Shown piece by piece: positions 35,335 to 44,649 of a DNA stretch of 64,000 bases. The translations under genes were made by a program, and so were the position numbers. Within the stretch, counting starts at the first letter, position 1; each line of letters starts with the position of its first letter. This DNA is from JAHEDT01 sp963825615 (GTDB taxonomy: Bacteria; Desulfobacterota; Desulfuromonadia; Desulfuromonadales; BM103), in NCBI GenBank assembly GCA_963825615.1, contig CAWGTV010000008.1, positions 62,001-126,000 on the forward strand. Direction: 5' to 3'. The notes below the pieces were generated by a model. It did not search any database. It was not told where the DNA came from and was given only the letters and a program-made list of their open reading frames with translations.

Positions 35335-36685
35335 TCACCGCAAGGCATGCGCTCTCTTCCAACCAGCTGTTGTCGGCACTTTGTACAGACCGTAATTCTC
35401 GTACAATGATCTGTTGGGAAACCTGACGTAGCCTGAGTTCCTGTTTCTGACCTTGTGCCGCTTGCGCAGGTGGGTGATCAGACGTTGTTCCAGGTGATTT
35501 CTTACCCGGCCCAACGGCTGGCTGCAATTGCGGTAGTGAAAGTAGCCAACCCAGCCTCTGACCATGGCATTGACTTCGTTCACCACCCACTCAAGGGGCA
35601 TGATCGTCCGACTCTCGTTGCGTGAGTTCGGTGATCCGGTCTTTAACTTTCTGCTCAGCTCTCTTCGATGGCTGGACATGCGGGTAATAGTTCCCCGTCT
35701 TCCTGCCTCGCCCCATCCAGATTGTAAATCCAAGAAAGTCAAACTTTCCCTCGTAGGCATCGACCACTCTTGGTCTTTGTCTCGTTCAGGGCAAGTCCCA
35801 ACCGCTCCAGAACCTGCCGCAGCACTGGCCATGGCCTCGACCAGACTTGTTTCTCCGGCAAAGTATGACGATATCGTCAGCGTACCTGACGATGCGGGCA
35901 CCTAACCGTTGCTTGCAGATTACGCCGTCTCCCAAATCCTGTCCAGCAGATGCAGGTAGAGATTGGACAGTAACGGCGAGATGACCCCGCCTTGCGGCGT
36001 ACCTTTACGGTTGCCCTTGCCGCCGCCGACATTCCGCTTCGTGCCATCCTTGTCCACTCTCCATGACCGGGGCTTTAAGCCACATCTTGATCAGGTGCAG
36101 GATCGCACCCGTCACAGATGCGCTCGGCCACCACGGCCATGCAGTTTGGCGTGGGGGATGGTGTCGAAGTACTTCGACAGGTCGGCGTCGATGACTTCGG
36201 TGTAGCCCTTGTTCAGGAGCATACGCTACATCATCGACTGCGTCATGGGCTGACTTCTTCGGTCGGAATCCGTAGGAGGTTTCGCAGAAGTCCGCTTCGA
36301 AGATCGGCTCGATGACCAGCTTGACGGCCATCTGCGCCACCCGGTCCCGGATCGTCGGGATCCCCAGCGGACGCTGACTGCCATCCGCTCTTGGGAATCA
36401 TGACCCGTCTTACCGGATCCGGGCTGATACGTCTTATTTCTCAGTGCTTCTTCCAACTCCGCAATGAATGCGGTCACCCCTTCCTGTTCCTCGATGGCCT
36501 CGAAGGTGACGCCGTCAACACCGGCACTCCCTTTGTTGGCACGGACAAGCGACATAGGCATGACTGAGGATGTCGGCCCGATAGACCTTGTCGTACAAGG
36601 CGTGGAAGCGGCAGGCCGGTTCCTGCTTGGCCTTGCGGTAGAGCTTCCTCTGTAGCGTCCTGATATTTTCCGGGGTTGTTAGCAT
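35335..36685 (-). pseudogene. ltrA: Group II intron-encoded reverse transcriptase/maturase, multiply frameshifted
   Basis: Pieces in several frames assemble into a maturase of about 450 residues. The N-terminus starts at 36685 (MLTTPENIRTLQRKLYRKAK...), then LVRANKGSAGVDGVTFEAIEEQEGV, VAQMAVKLVIEPIFEADFC with TSYGFRPKKSAHDAV (reverse transcriptase block), and a C-terminal maturase domain with VNAMVRGWVGYFHYRNCS and YENYGLYKVPTTAGWKRAHALR. At least five frame changes or stops interrupt it, and the YADD-type catalytic box cannot be read cleanly. No HNH endonuclease domain follows the maturase domain. Either the element is decayed or the sequence quality here is poor. Confidence 0.8.
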
Positions 36686-37892
36686 CTCTGCAATCCCTCT
36701 GATCCTCCGCTCTTCGGTTGCATGAACAAAGCAGGGTTCCTTCCCTCGGGCCGGGTTATGTTGTCCCTCGCCCTCAAACGGTACTATGAACCCCTCCGAC
36801 TCCCGCTACAGCCCGGTGCGATTTCGTTTCCTTATACGCACCGGTCGATGTTCCTCAACATCACCGTAACGGGTCTCCAGCACTGGGCTTGAATATCATC
36901 CGCAACATGCCGACCCTGCTACCCCGGAAGATCACACAGGCTGCTTCCGTTTTCCCGGCCTGTGACATCGGCCTTCCCCTTGTGTCCACAGGGTCGGCAT
37001 CTTCGCTTTAGTTTAACGAGGCTACATTTAGGTTCACTTGCGTTACGGCCTGCTGCTTTGCCAATTGGGAACTCACGACCCCCTGTTGCCAGAACGCCGC
37101 TCCCTCGAGCTACCGAGGTGCACGGACAACTCCTCGGACGGGACTTTAACCCGCTTAGATATTCAAGCTGTTACTGCGAACGGACACATTACTCGATATA
37201 GGCTGCGGCTGGGGGGGGCTGATCATCCATGCCGCCAAGAAATATCAAGTTGACGCGCTGGGCATCACTCTCAGCCAGGCACAGGCCGAACTGGCGAGCG
37301 CACGCATCCGTTCGGAGGGGCTGGAAGATCAGTGCCGGGTTGAGGTGTGCGATTATCGAGAGGCACCAACGCACCAACAATTCGACAAGCTGGTCAGCGT
37401 CGGCATGATCGAACATGTTGGCGCAGAGAAACTGCCGGAATATTTCCAAAAGGCCCATCAGCTGCTGAAACCTGGCGGGGTCTTCCTGAACCACGGCATC
37501 ACGGAATCGATAACCAATGCCCCCCTAAGAGGCCCCTCCTTCATAGATAAATACGTATTTCCCGATGGAGAGCTGATCCCGATCAGCACCTCGCTGCACA
37601 CCGCCGAAGCGGCCGGCTTCGAAGTTCGCGACGTCGAATGCCTGCGCGAGCACTACGCCATGACACTGCGTCACTGGGTCAAGCGCCTGGAGGATAAGAG
37701 AGACCAAGCCATTGCCATGACCAGCTCAGAAACCTATCGCATCTGGCGAATCTATATGGCAGGCTCGGCCTACGGGTTTGAGACCGGGCGGCTGGGTCTC
37801 TATCAGAGCCTGCTGGTCAAGTCGGGGCGGCAAGCCAGCGGCTTGCCGCTGACCCGCTGCGACTGGTACAACCCCGGCCTTGAGAATGGCCG

Positions 37893-38432
37893 CTAGTTGA
37901 CGTAACCACTGCCGATGGCCGTAAAAGGCAGGCTCAGCCCAAGGGCTGGTACTTGCTTGGCAATCCAGGCGGTAAATGTATTGCTGTTGGGCCCTGGAAA
38001 AACCGTGTAGCTGCTTTTCCAGGGATAGGCTTGGGCGGCCCTGTCAATCTCATCAATCAACTTATCGACGCCTGCACCCCGATGTTCTTTAAGTATACGG
38101 GGTTTCTCCCCAAACCAGTAGCGGTCGGGAAGGTCCTTGGCAATTCTCAGCACGGGCTCACCACGATGAGCGCGCCAACCGACCACATCGTATACCGTGT
38201 ATGAAGCCTCACCGGTGCGCTTCGCTGCGATCCATGTGTGAATGGCAAACCAGCCACGCCACCCCCACGCTTTGGCGCCATAAACTTGCACAACGGCTTC
38301 CTCGGTGACTGCAGGGATGGGGGCGATCCCGGCGGATTCGCGGCTTGCGGTGCTCCAGTCTTTATTGGAAGAGCAGTTCAACAAAAACAGTCCCATCAGC
38401 ACTAATACTGTTACAACCCTTAAGGTTTTCAT
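37893..38432 (-). CDS. DUF3750-type lipoprotein
   Basis: Protein of 179 residues with a lipoprotein signal (VLVLMGLFLLNCSS; lipobox cysteine at 20), so it is probably membrane-anchored in the periplasm. The body contains AVVQVYGAKAWGWRGWFAIHTWIAAKR, YDVVGWRAHRGEPVLRI and YPWKSSYTVFPGPNSNTFTAWIA, which fit the DUF3750 family of unknown function. It converges with cfa and the two genes overlap by four bases at their stops. Confidence 0.72.
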   Translation of the reverse strand: MKTLRVVTVLVLMGLFLLNCSSNKDWSTASRESAGIAPIPAVTEEAVVQVYGAKAWGWRGWFAIHTWIAAKRTGEASYTVYDVVGWRAHRGEPVLRIAKDLPDRYWFGEKPRILKEHRGAGVDKLIDEIDRAAQAYPWKSSYTVFPGPNSNTFTAWIAKQVPALGLSLPFTAIGSGYVN

Positions 38433-38654
38433 AATTTCAGGTGACCTGAATGATCGTCATTCTTAGATTTTTAGTTATTATACCCCAGCAGGGTGAGACA
38501 ATGAAAGGCGGGGGCACGTCATCGCGGTCAATGGCGGACAGAACCTCGACCAAACATCAGCTTTCCTTGTAAAGGAGGGCTCCCTGGCGAGACTCTCCTG
38601 ATTGGTAGTTTGCCGAAAGACCCTTGCCTGGCAGCATCCAGAGGAAAAATGCAC

Positions 38655-38757
38655 AAAAAAATGACCCCTACCCATCGGATAGGGGCCCCCCTGGAAACAA
38701 ATATCAATCCCTCTCTTCGCATCAACTCCTAAAGCCTGCAAGCAAAAGCGGATTTTT
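38655..38757 (-). ncRNA. Candidate small RNA with intrinsic terminator
   Basis: In the 417-bp gap between the DUF3750 gene and the response regulator gene, the minus strand carries a perfect TATAAT (38769-38764; no good -35). About 75 bp downstream is a terminator: CCCCTATCC...GGTAGGGG followed by TCATTTTTTTG. A transcript of about 100 nt would start near 38757 and end near 38655. No coding frame fits. The next 80 bp downstream (38560-38640) look structured but match no riboswitch I know. Confidence 0.4.
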
Positions 38758-38849
38758 GCGAGTATTATACACACCGCTTCTCACAAATTTCTTACATGGA
38801 TCGGCCTGGAGAGAAAAAATGCTATTTTTTAAGGGATTCCCGCGAAAAA

Positions 38850-40064
38850 TCAATTAGCAGCCAGCCAACCCCGAACCGGTTTCCCCTTCGGGAAATCCTG
38901 CAAAGCTTCCTGGATCTCATGATCGGGGAAGTTCTCCCTGGCCAAGGCTTCACGATATTGTTTGAGGAGCTGGCCGGCTTGTCCAGTGTTTTCCTCGGCC
39001 AGATGAAGCCGATAGAGCAGACGAACGACACTGTCGTTGGTGGGGTCGTACCGCAAAGCATCACGCAGCAACTTGGCCGCCTGCTGGTAGCGCTTGCACT
39101 CGGCCAGCAACCGGGCGAAGGTCAGGCTGCTTTCCAGGTACAGCTGTTCCAGCTCATCCTGAAAGACAAGGGCAGCATCGCTGCCGAAATTCCCAGGGAC
39201 GAAAGTCCCTTGCCACAGGCTGAAGGCAGATGAAAAGGCAATTTCGGCTGGCCACAATTCACCGGCAGCAAGCTGTTTGTTGGCTTTGCGGATCAGTCGG
39301 TGAAATTCGTGAGCGTCAATGCGGGCGTTTTCGAGGCAGAGATAGCCGCGCTTGACGACCAAGTACTTTTTGCTGTCAAAAGGATCCAGGACCTCGTCAA
39401 GGGTACGGCGCACCCGTGAGAGAAGAGAGTCGAAACTTGAGCGGGCCCTTGGCGATGAGCTGTCCGGCCATAAGGCCACCTGGACTTCTTCCTGGGAGAC
39501 CTTCCCGGCGAGGTTTCCGACCAGCATTGACATGAGCTGGCGTTGTGCCGGGCTGAATTCCTCAGCCCAAGGCAAGCGGCGGTCATCTACGCGCAGCTCG
39601 CACTTGCCGAGGGTCTTGATTATGAGCGTCTCTACTGTGTTGATTGGTTCGGCTACGCCGTCGGTAGCGCCGGCCACCCTCTTGTGAGGACTGCCTCGAC
39701 GTAACAGGGCCTTGACCCGCGCCGTGAGGAGCTTCGCCGAGAAGGGTTTGGTCATGTAATCGTCGGCTCCGACTTCCAGCCCGGCGACGATGTCATCTTC
39801 TTCGGTTTTACCGGTCAGCATCAGCACCGGAATCTTTCCCATCCAGGAATCCTGGCGCATGCTGCGACAGACATCCAGGCCGTTCATGCCGGGCAGATTG
39901 AGGTCAAGCACGACAACATGCGGCGGATCCTCGTCGATCTGCGCCAGGGCCGCCTCGCCACTTTGGGCGACAGACACACGATAGTCCGCCTTGGTCAGGC
40001 AGGAGAATAGCAGTTCACAAACGCTGGGGTCATCCTCAATAATCAAAGCATGCGGCCGGTCCAT
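38850..40064 (-). CDS. Response regulator with winged helix and BTAD domain
   Basis: Protein of 404 residues. Receiver domain at 1-120 with IIEDD, phospho-Asp in VVVLDLNLPGMNG and the lysine in DDYMTKPFS. A winged-helix DNA-binding domain occupies about 145-240 (FSPAQRQLMSMLVGNLAGKVSQEEVQVALWPDSS). A BTAD-like helical repeat domain follows at about 255-400 (LYLESSLTFARLLAECKRYQQAAKLLRDALRYDP). This receiver-wHTH-BTAD layout is that of SARP-like regulators. The ATG at 40064 (MDRPH) has GGGAG at good spacing; ATG 40070 is the alternative. It follows pgeF by 28 bp in the same direction. Its kinase is not in the window and its targets are unknown. Confidence 0.82.
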   Translation of the reverse strand: MDRPHALIIEDDPSVCELLFSCLTKADYRVSVAQSGEAALAQIDEDPPHVVVLDLNLPGMNGLDVCRSMRQDSWMGKIPVLMLTGKTEEDDIVAGLEVGADDYMTKPFSAKLLTARVKALLRRGSPHKRVAGATDGVAEPINTVETLIIKTLGKCELRVDDRRLPWAEEFSPAQRQLMSMLVGNLAGKVSQEEVQVALWPDSSSPRARSSFDSLLSRVRRTLDEVLDPFDSKKYLVVKRGYLCLENARIDAHEFHRLIRKANKQLAAGELWPAEIAFSSAFSLWQGTFVPGNFGSDAALVFQDELEQLYLESSLTFARLLAECKRYQQAAKLLRDALRYDPTNDSVVRLLYRLHLAEENTGQAGQLLKQYREALARENFPDHEIQEALQDFPKGKPVRGWLAAN

Positions 40065-40092
40065 AAGCATAGGCTCCCACTTGAAAAAATCT

Positions 40093-40887
40093 TTAACGCA
40101 ACAAAGCAAAGCCCATTTGCCGCCCGGTTCTGCCTTGGTCGCGCCGGTAGGAGAAAAAGGTCTCCTTGTGACAACAGGTGCATTCCTTGACCAGATCAAC
40201 GGCCATCTGGGCGAGGCCGGCTTCATCAAGCTGCAGCATGGCGCTCTGCTGCAGGTCAAGCTGCCAGTGACCGAGGCTCACTTCCGTGGCGATCCGCCCC
40301 CACTGGTCAGTCCCCTGTCGAAAAGCGTCGCGTACCGGGCGATCGACTTCGTAACTGTGGGCGGCAATGCCCGGACCGATCGCCGCGCAGAGGTCTTGCG
40401 GCTGGCAGGAAAAAATCTCCTGCATCGCTTTCACGGTGCGACCCAACAGGCCGGCAGCCATGCCTCGCCAGCCAAGATGAACAACGCCAGACACATGCCG
40501 CTTCTGGTCATAGAGTATAATCGGGAAACAATCGGCGACAAGAATCCCGATCAAGATATTGCGTTGATTGGTAATGATCGCATCACTCTCAACGCGTTGA
40601 AAATGTGAAACATCGGGATTTGGCTGATCGACCACCAGGATTTCGCTGCCATGAACCTGGCTGACTGTCAGCAGCAGATGTGGCTCCAGGTCAAAAGCCC
40701 TGGCGACGGCAGCACGGTTGGCATCCACCTGAGAGAGCTGGTCACCGGAATTGTAGCCGAGGTTGAGCGAATTGAACGGTGGCCGGCTGCTGCCGCCGTT
40801 GCGCGTGGTAAAACCGGCGACCAGGTTCGTCTGACCGACCCAGGTCGGCTGCAGGTAGTGAATTTTTCCCTGTTTAACGGTTTTCAT
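40093..40887 (-). CDS. pgeF: Peptidoglycan editing factor PgeF (YfiH, laccase-domain)
   Basis: Multicopper-oxidoreductase-laccase-domain protein of 264 residues. The family's zinc-binding histidine and cysteine residues appear in VSQVHGSEIL, ILVADCFPIILYD and SGVVHLGWRGMAAGL, and IGPGIAAHSYEV follows. In E. coli the homologue removes wrongly incorporated amino acids from muropeptide precursors. The ATG at 40887 overlaps the end of rluD by 14 bp, the common rluD-pgeF arrangement. The longer open frame upstream is a shadow of rluD. Confidence 0.9.
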   Translation of the reverse strand: MKTVKQGKIHYLQPTWVGQTNLVAGFTTRNGGSSRPPFNSLNLGYNSGDQLSQVDANRAAVARAFDLEPHLLLTVSQVHGSEILVVDQPNPDVSHFQRVESDAIITNQRNILIGILVADCFPIILYDQKRHVSGVVHLGWRGMAAGLLGRTVKAMQEIFSCQPQDLCAAIGPGIAAHSYEVDRPVRDAFRQGTDQWGRIATEVSLGHWQLDLQQSAMLQLDEAGLAQMAVDLVKECTCCHKETFFSYRRDQGRTGRQMGFALLR

Positions 40888-41905
40888 CTCTAGTCTTTTC
40901 CAGCAGACCTGCATACGGAGAGACGTCGAGGTCGGCAGATTGATAGTTATATTTCTCTTCCAGATAATCGAGGACGCCCTGGAGCTCCGGCGGCAGCGCG
41001 GCCTGGAACAGCATGGCGGTACCGTTGGGGTGCTCGAAACCGAGTTGCCAGGCATGCAGGAACTGCCGGTCCAGTCGACCCACCCGCTCCCGCAAGGCAC
41101 AATCGCCAAGGGCTTTGATCCGGCTGGCCCCGCCATAGAGAGGGTCGCCGACCACAGGGCAGTTCATCCCGGCCAAATGGACCCTGATTTGATGGGTCCG
41201 GCCGGTTTCCAGGCGCAGGTCGACAAGCGTCAGGCGATCTGCCTCGTAACGACGCAATACCCGCCAATGGGTAATGGCATGGCGATTGACGCGCGCTTCC
41301 GTAGACATTTTTTTGCGATGGATAGGGTGCCTGCCAATCGGTTGGTCGATGGTACCCTTCATCCCTGTCACTATACCGTACACCAAGGCCCGATAACGCC
41401 TTTGTATCGAGTGTGCCTTGAACTGCCTGGCCAGATATTGGTGCGTGCGATCGTCTTTGGTTGCGACCATAACCCCCGAGGTGTCCTTGTCGAGCCGATG
41501 GACGATACCGGGACGCAGCTCACCGCCCACCCCGGAGAGGTCCTTACAATGGTGCAGCAAAGCGTTCACCAAGGTCCCACTCTGATGGCCCGGGGCCGGG
41601 TGCACCACGAGATGGGCGGGCTTGTTGATAACAATCAAGGCAACATCTTCGTAAAGAACATCCAGCGGGATCTCTTCCGCACGCGCCGATGTGGGCATCG
41701 GTTTCGGCAAGAGCACACAAATCTTCTCACCGCCGCGCAGTTTTGTGCCGGCTTTGCTCTTGAGACCGTCCAGCGTCACAGCACCCTCATCGATGAGGCG
41801 CTTGATCTGCGAACGGGACATATCCGGCAGTCTGTCATCGAGAAAACGGTCAAGACGCACCGCGACATGGGCTGCGGTCACCTGAAGACAGCAGGACTCA
41901 GCCAT
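40874..41905 (-). CDS. rluD: 23S rRNA pseudouridine synthase RluD
   Basis: Pseudouridine synthase of 343 residues, expected to modify helix 69 of 23S rRNA. An S4 RNA-binding domain lies at about 15-75 (RLDRFLDDRLPDMSRSQIKRLIDEGAV). The catalytic aspartate is in HRLDKDTSGVMV near 145-156, with DVALIVINKPAHLVVHPAPGH before it and LETGRTHQIRVHLA after it. The length fits the family. It is followed by overlapping pgeF and preceded by a small gene 5 bp upstream. Confidence 0.93.
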   Translation of the reverse strand: MAESCCLQVTAAHVAVRLDRFLDDRLPDMSRSQIKRLIDEGAVTLDGLKSKAGTKLRGGEKICVLLPKPMPTSARAEEIPLDVLYEDVALIVINKPAHLVVHPAPGHQSGTLVNALLHHCKDLSGVGGELRPGIVHRLDKDTSGVMVATKDDRTHQYLARQFKAHSIQRRYRALVYGIVTGMKGTIDQPIGRHPIHRKKMSTEARVNRHAITHWRVLRRYEADRLTLVDLRLETGRTHQIRVHLAGMNCPVVGDPLYGGASRIKALGDCALRERVGRLDRQFLHAWQLGFEHPNGTAMLFQAALPPELQGVLDYLEEKYNYQSADLDVSPYAGLLEKTRDENR

Positions 41906-41910
41906 GCAAC

Positions 41911-42180
41911 CTACCAGATCGAGCTCTCGATCTTGCCAGCCTGCTTAATCATGACATCGACGATCGCCCGATCGTAAAGGTGGGCGCGTTCCGTCAGATC
42001 TGAGGAAACTCGTCCATAAAAGTGCTCGCGCCCTTCTGCCAGTTCATCTGCTAGGACATCAAAAACCGAATCGTTCTTGATGCCCTCCTTGACCTTTTCC
42101 TGGTTGTAGAGAGCGATATCCGAGACGATGGCACGAGCTAAACGAAATGCCAGCTTAGGGTTTTCTACCAATTTTGCCAT
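41911..42180 (-). CDS. Conserved-looking small protein, unknown function
   Basis: Protein of 89 residues, mostly helical and charged (NPKLAFRLARAIVSDIALYNQEKVKEGIKNDSVFDVLADELAEGREHF). GGAGG precedes the ATG, and it lies 5 bp before rluD, so it is very likely a real gene of the operon. I recall similar short proteins beside rluD or lgt in Geobacter relatives, but cannot name a family. No membrane segment, cysteine cluster or known motif is seen. Confidence 0.65.
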   Translation of the reverse strand: MAKLVENPKLAFRLARAIVSDIALYNQEKVKEGIKNDSVFDVLADELAEGREHFYGRVSSDLTERAHLYDRAIVDVMIKQAGKIESSIW

Positions 42181-42236
42181 GAGACCTCCATCAGTGGAGT
42201 GAACATATATTTTTCGGGCGGACTGAACCCGGGACC

Positions 42237-43656
42237 TTATTCTGTTAGCGGCAGCGTGACGAACAGGCTGGTATCACCGCGTTGCAGAAGGAGCAGGGCG
42301 TTGTCCTTGACTCGACCCCGCTGGCGAGCCGTCTGCACGTCAGCCAGCGTCTTGATCTCATGCCGGTTGATCGCCAGGACCAAATCGCCGCTCTGAACCC
42401 CGGCGTTGGCGGCAACGCTGCCCGCTTCGAGCGCCGCGATGCGGACCCCCTCCGCAGTCTGCGCAAAGCTCATACCGAGCCAGGAAGAGGCGCCTTCATC
42501 ACGCGCCGACTGGACCGGTTGTACACGCCTCTTCGCGGGCGACGAGGATCACCTCGAGAGTCATGCGCATCGCATCGCGCAGCACCTCGACCGGGAGGCT
42601 TTTGCCCAGCGGCGAGTTGGCGACCAGCAGTTGCAACTCCTTGACCGTGCGCACCGGCTTGCCATCGAAGCTGAGCAGGACATCCCCCCTCAGCATACCG
42701 GCCTTTTCGGCTGGAGTGTCCGTCAACACGCGGGTGATCAGAGCACCGGTCACGCGATCCAAGCCGAAGGATGCGGCCAATTCGGCGTCAAGGGGCTGGA
42801 TGCTGACGCCGAGCCAACCGCGGGTGACTTCTCCGCTACTGATCAGCTGATCGGCAATCAGCTTGGCCAGGTTGATCGGAATGGCGAACCCTATCCCTTG
42901 GCCGCTGGCGACGATCGCCGTGTTCACACCGACCACTTCACCGTAAATATTCAGCAACGGCCCCCCCGAGTTGCCCGGATTGATCGAGGCATCGGTCTGG
43001 ACAAAATTTTCATAATCCTCGATCCCGACATCCGTCCGCCCGGTCGCCGAAATAACACCGACCGTCAGGGTACTGTCGAGTCCGAAGGGGTTGCCGATAG
43101 CCAAGGCCCACTGCCCCACCTTGAGCCGGTCCGAATCGCCGAGCACAGCAACCGGCAACGGTTCATCGACTTCAATCTTGATAACGGCCACGTCCGTTTT
43201 CGGGTCAACGCCAACGACCTTGCCGGGGAATACCCGCTGATCCGTGAGACCGACCTTGATCTGCTCAGCTCCGGAGACCACGTGTTCGTTGGTCAAAATA
43301 TAACCGTCTGCGCTGAGGATAAACCCGGAACCGAGGCTGTGCTCACGCTGTTCTGTCGGAGGCTTATGGAAAAACTCGCCGAAGAACTCTTCAAAGAGCG
43401 GGCTGATCCGGTCAACCATACGCACACGCTCCGCGCGTATATTGACAACCATCGGGGTAACCTTCTCGGAAACTTCGATAAACGCTCTTTGCGTGAGCAG
43501 CAATTCGGGGGCAGGCGCCTCCACCGGCGGCGGCGACTCTGCCTGGCGAACCGAACTCGTCAGGCTGGTCTCCTGCCGTTCATTGCAGCCGCCAAGCAGC
43601 AGCCAGGGCATGAGCAGAAACCAACTTGCCGACAATCTGCAAAAGAGCTTGAGCAT
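42237..43656 (-). CDS. HtrA/DegP-type serine protease, two PDZ domains, +1 frameshift
   Basis: Periplasmic protease of about 472 residues. The N-terminus ends in a lipobox (LLMPWLLLGGC), so the protein is probably a lipoprotein. The catalytic His is in LTNEHVVSGAEQ, Asp in DPKTDVAVIKIE and Ser in DASINPGNSGGPLLN. PDZ1 begins at RGWLGVSIQPLD. PDZ2 is split: an extra base at 42521-42528 gives a stop at 42499, and the other frame continues SARDEGASSWLGMSFAQTAEGVRI to 42237. Restoring the frame gives a normal two-PDZ DegP-like enzyme for envelope protein quality control. The frameshift is probably a sequence error. Confidence 0.87.
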
Positions 43657-43707
43657 CTGTCTTTTTACCCCATGACTACGACATCGCAGGTTAGCTAAAA
43701 CACGCCC

Positions 43708-44505
43708 TTATGTCAATCTGGGCAGAGGGTGCTCTGCCTGCGCACAGAAGCCACTCGGTTCAATCATGGTAAGTAACTCGCGATGGGTCCCTTGCCAATC
43801 CGCTTTAAAGCTAGCACCGAAGCGCCGAATACTCCAGGGTGTCAACAGGCAGGTTTGCATCCCGACCTGCCCGGCAGCAAGATCATGCTCGGTATCATTG
43901 CCGACCATCAGGCAGGCCTCAGCGGGGAGTTGCAAGCGCTCCAGAATCTCCTCGAAAAAGGTCGGGTTCGGCTTACAGAAATGCGCTGTTTCGTAAGCGG
44001 TGATGTGATCAAAGGCCTCGCTATCCAGCCCCCCCCAGGCAAGTCGCGCATCGATCACCGCCCGCGGAAAGATGGGGTTGGTCGCCAGCACAGCCTGCCA
44101 TCCCCTGGCCAGAGACGCCTCGATCAGTTGCGGCGACAAGGGGTGTCCGCTGACCATGGGCCGCAACGACTCCAGGTCATTGCGGCAGAAGCGGTCAAGA
44201 CTTGCGGCATAGTTTGCCGGCGAGAGGTTCAGCTGCGACTGCAGCTCTTCGAGAAGAATATTCTCCAAAGTCACCTTGCTATCGGTATTGGCAAACATTG
44301 CGGCCACAGCCTGATGCAGCGCCCTGGTCGCACGTTGGGGATTGACCTGGGCACCCATATTTTCAGTCAATCGCCGCAGGTACCCCGGGACAAAACGCTG
44401 CATATCGACATCAATCAGGGTACCGTCAAGATCAAAAAGAACCGCCTGGATCTTGTCAAGATCGAGCGTATTCGGTCTTCTTTTTTGTAAAAAATGCAAA
44501 AGCAT
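43708..44505 (-). CDS. HAD-superfamily hydrolase
   Basis: Haloacid-dehalogenase-type phosphatase of about 265 residues. Motif I is VLFDLDGTLIDVD, motif II the Thr in LATNPIFP, motif III the lysine in CKPNPTFFEEILE, and motif IV MVGNDTEHDL. The start is uncertain: the frame is open to 44646, but that region is the promoter region of the divergent elbB gene and no candidate has a good ribosome site. The ATG at 44505 (MLLHFLQKRR) is a conservative choice; 44568 is an alternative. It precedes htrA by 51 bp on the same strand. The substrate is unknown. Confidence 0.75.
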   Translation of the reverse strand: MLLHFLQKRRPNTLDLDKIQAVLFDLDGTLIDVDMQRFVPGYLRRLTENMGAQVNPQRATRALHQAVAAMFANTDSKVTLENILLEELQSQLNLSPANYAASLDRFCRNDLESLRPMVSGHPLSPQLIEASLARGWQAVLATNPIFPRAVIDARLAWGGLDSEAFDHITAYETAHFCKPNPTFFEEILERLQLPAEACLMVGNDTEHDLAAGQVGMQTCLLTPWSIRRFGASFKADWQGTHRELLTMIEPSGFCAQAEHPLPRLT

Positions 44506-44649
44506 GGCTGACACAGTAACACGACCTGCCAGATAACGACCAGTAGGCATTTCCATCAACCTTGACATGCCGGGATTTTTCTTTAATCTTGACAGAGCTT
44601 GCAGAATCAGCTCAAGACATACTGTCACCCGATATTGAGGAGGCAACCC

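Larger units (their letters stand above)
35253..37187 (-). mobile_element. Group II intron (retroelement), antisense within cfa
   Basis: A 1,935-bp element. On the minus strand it starts GTGTCCG at 37187, a variant of the GUGYG intron start, and ends CTCTAC at 35253, the expected AY end. A domain V hairpin with an AGC catalytic triad lies at 35291-35323 (AAGCCGTGTGCG...CGCACGCACGGTTT) and a domain VI-like hairpin at 35261-35286. It encodes a reverse transcriptase/maturase on the same strand. Excision restores the cfa frame exactly, which supports the boundaries to within a base or two. Confidence 0.85.
34645..37896 (+). pseudogene. cfa: Cyclopropane-fatty-acid synthase gene split by an antisense group II intron
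   Basis: The two exons, 34645-35252 and 37188-37896, together encode about 438 residues of a CFA synthase, a SAM-dependent enzyme that cyclopropanates membrane phospholipid acyl chains. Exon 1 contains AVSYHYNISNDFYRLWLDKRMVYSCAFF. Exon 2 starts in the SAM motif LLDIGCGWGGLIIHAA and contains SVGMIEHVG, SIDKYVFPDGELIP and YRIWRIYMAGSAYGF. Joining base 35252 to 37188 keeps the frame (KAG-LLDIGCGWGG). The intron lies on the opposite strand, so it cannot splice from the cfa mRNA; translation would stop at a TAG directly after the junction, leaving about 203 residues without the catalytic domain. GAGGAGG precedes the ATG. Confidence 0.85.

Noticed and set aside
36962..37253. Plus-strand open frames inside the intron
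   Set aside because: They overlap the structured 5' region (domain I) of the group II intron on the other strand and have no protein features.
38560..38640. Possible cyclic-di-GMP (GEMM) or other riboswitch
   Set aside because: The conserved core of GEMM, TPP, cobalamin, glycine or SAM riboswitches could not be matched on either strand.
44570..44605. Sigma-54-like promoter before elbB
   Set aside because: The TTGACA...TTGCA pair has GA instead of GG at -24 and only 8 bp instead of 10 between the elements.
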